A model generated the notes under the pieces. The model was not told the origin of the DNA. It was given only the letters and a program-made list of their open reading frames with translations, and ran no database searches. From assembly GCA_020086605.1 (NCBI GenBank), contig JACBWW010000017.1, positions 1,094,208-1,158,207 on the forward strand: a DNA stretch of 64,000 bases. Reading direction: 5' to 3'. Each line of letters begins with the position of its first letter. Within the stretch, counting starts at the first letter, position 1. The position numbers were made by a program, and so were the translations under genes. Below are positions 63,072 to 64,000 of this stretch, piece after piece. This DNA comes from Lanius collurio (taxonomy: Eukaryota; Chordata; Aves; Passeriformes; Laniidae).

Positions 63072-64000
63072 AAAATAGATATGAAAAGTAGCCTGCTTCT
63101 TACAACAGCACAGATGGTTCTCTAGGATTTTAGCTAATTTCCATTTAAACACTTGGAATAAATATTTTCATTTTATTCAACCTGCTACTCAATTTCACTT
63201 GAGGAAAAACTTCTAGAAGTTGTTAATTTTCCTTAGTTAACCCTGAAAATGTACTAACAAATCTGTCCAAGCTAAGGAGATTCATCTTGCTTCTTTTCTA
63301 TCTCCTCTAACTGAGAATGCAAAGTGAGTTGTCCCAAATCCATCAATAGTCCATGGAATCACAGAAATACTTTAAGAGATATCTCAGGCACCCATCTGGG
63401 GATGGGATCCATCACCATCAGGTGATCCTTCCTGCCTCATACTCCACATTTCTTCTTTGATGGCTGAAGTTACATGAAATGAACTCTTTCCTCACTGTCT
63501 GGCAAAGAAATCTTTGTTACTCAGTTTAGGACTTAAAGTCAGTATTTCTTTTTACTCAGTGGTAAATCACACTCTCTGAGGATGGTCCATGTTCAGAGCA
63601 ATGAGGGTAGGTCAGCAGAGCACAGGAGTGCTGTGTCACAGGTGTGATTCACACTTAGCAAGGTACTGCAGCTCTGGGGGAGCTCCCCCCATTCTGTTTG
63701 CCCACCTTGCCTGTGAGTCATGCCATGAAGTTCTTTTCACAGCTCCAGCCGCTGAGATTGCCAAGTGCACACCAAAAATTCCTTTTCTGAGCATCTCTGG
63801 AGCAGAAGGAGACTCAGAGTAAACACTAAGACTGCATCTTTAGATAGTGAAACAAACCCCAGAAACTCAGTTATTTTGAAATTCTTAGGATTTCTGATAT
63901 CCTCCTTCCTGGTTTTTAACTCTGGGCAGGGAAGAAGGGGAGAGTATGCAGCTTGGCCTTTGATCTGAGTGGAAATTAGGTGTGAACTGAGTCCTGGCAC

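Larger units (their letters stand above)
59069..64000 (+). other. DIP2A: DIP2A intron, at least 4,932 nt (partial)
   Basis: The intron starts with GTAAGA and runs off the window. It contains GT-rich (62632-62671) and AG (63055-63071) microsatellites. No further DIP2A exon and no other gene was recognised. Confidence 0.85.

Noticed and set aside
63340..63500. ATGGAATCACAGAAATA at 63354 looks like the start of an antisense CR1 3' end.
   Set aside because: The following sequence does not continue with the CR1 pattern seen in the two accepted copies.

Overview
The window is vertebrate nuclear DNA, almost certainly from a bird and probably a songbird. It holds the central part of one gene, DIP2A (disco-interacting protein 2 homolog A), on the + strand. 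The evidence for a vertebrate is a series of short exons with GT-AG splice sites between introns of up to 10 kb. The evidence for a bird is two CR1 LINE 3' ends and a solo LTR of the kind common in passerine genomes.

Twenty-three consecutive coding exons run from 181 to 59068. Spliced together they give 2,867 nt, which is 955 complete codons plus a split first codon, with no frameshift or stop. All splice phases join correctly. The encoded segment matches roughly residues 370 to 1325 of the ~1,570-residue DIP2A family. It lacks the N-terminal DMAP1-binding region (upstream of the window) and about the last 245 residues (downstream). It covers most of the first adenylate-forming (FAAL-like) domain in exons 1-14, a linker in exons 14-15, and the N-terminal two thirds of the second domain in exons 16-23. 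DIP2A is chosen over DIP2B and DIP2C from paralog-informative stretches such as [25 protein letters not shown] and DQARKFLFL.

The rest is intron. Layout: 1-180 intron end; 181-4224 exons 1-2; 4225-14474 a 10.25 kb intron with a CR1; 14475-20780 a cluster of seven exons; 20781-24591 an intron with a second CR1; 24592-29759 four exons; 29760-42631 five exons; 42632-48534 three exons, including an unusually short 87-nt intron; 48535-57792 a 9.26 kb intron with a solo LTR just past the splice donor, a 65-bp tandem duplication and a convincing candidate cryptic exon; 57793-59068 two exons; 59069-64000 the start of another long intron. The three recognisable transposable elements are all antisense to the gene.

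I found no second protein-coding gene, tRNA, rRNA or CRISPR array. The items most worth checking are the candidate 108-nt poison exon at 51548-51655, the LTR beside the exon 21 donor, the non-consensus donor of exon 12, and the degenerate adenylation motifs of both enzyme-like domains.
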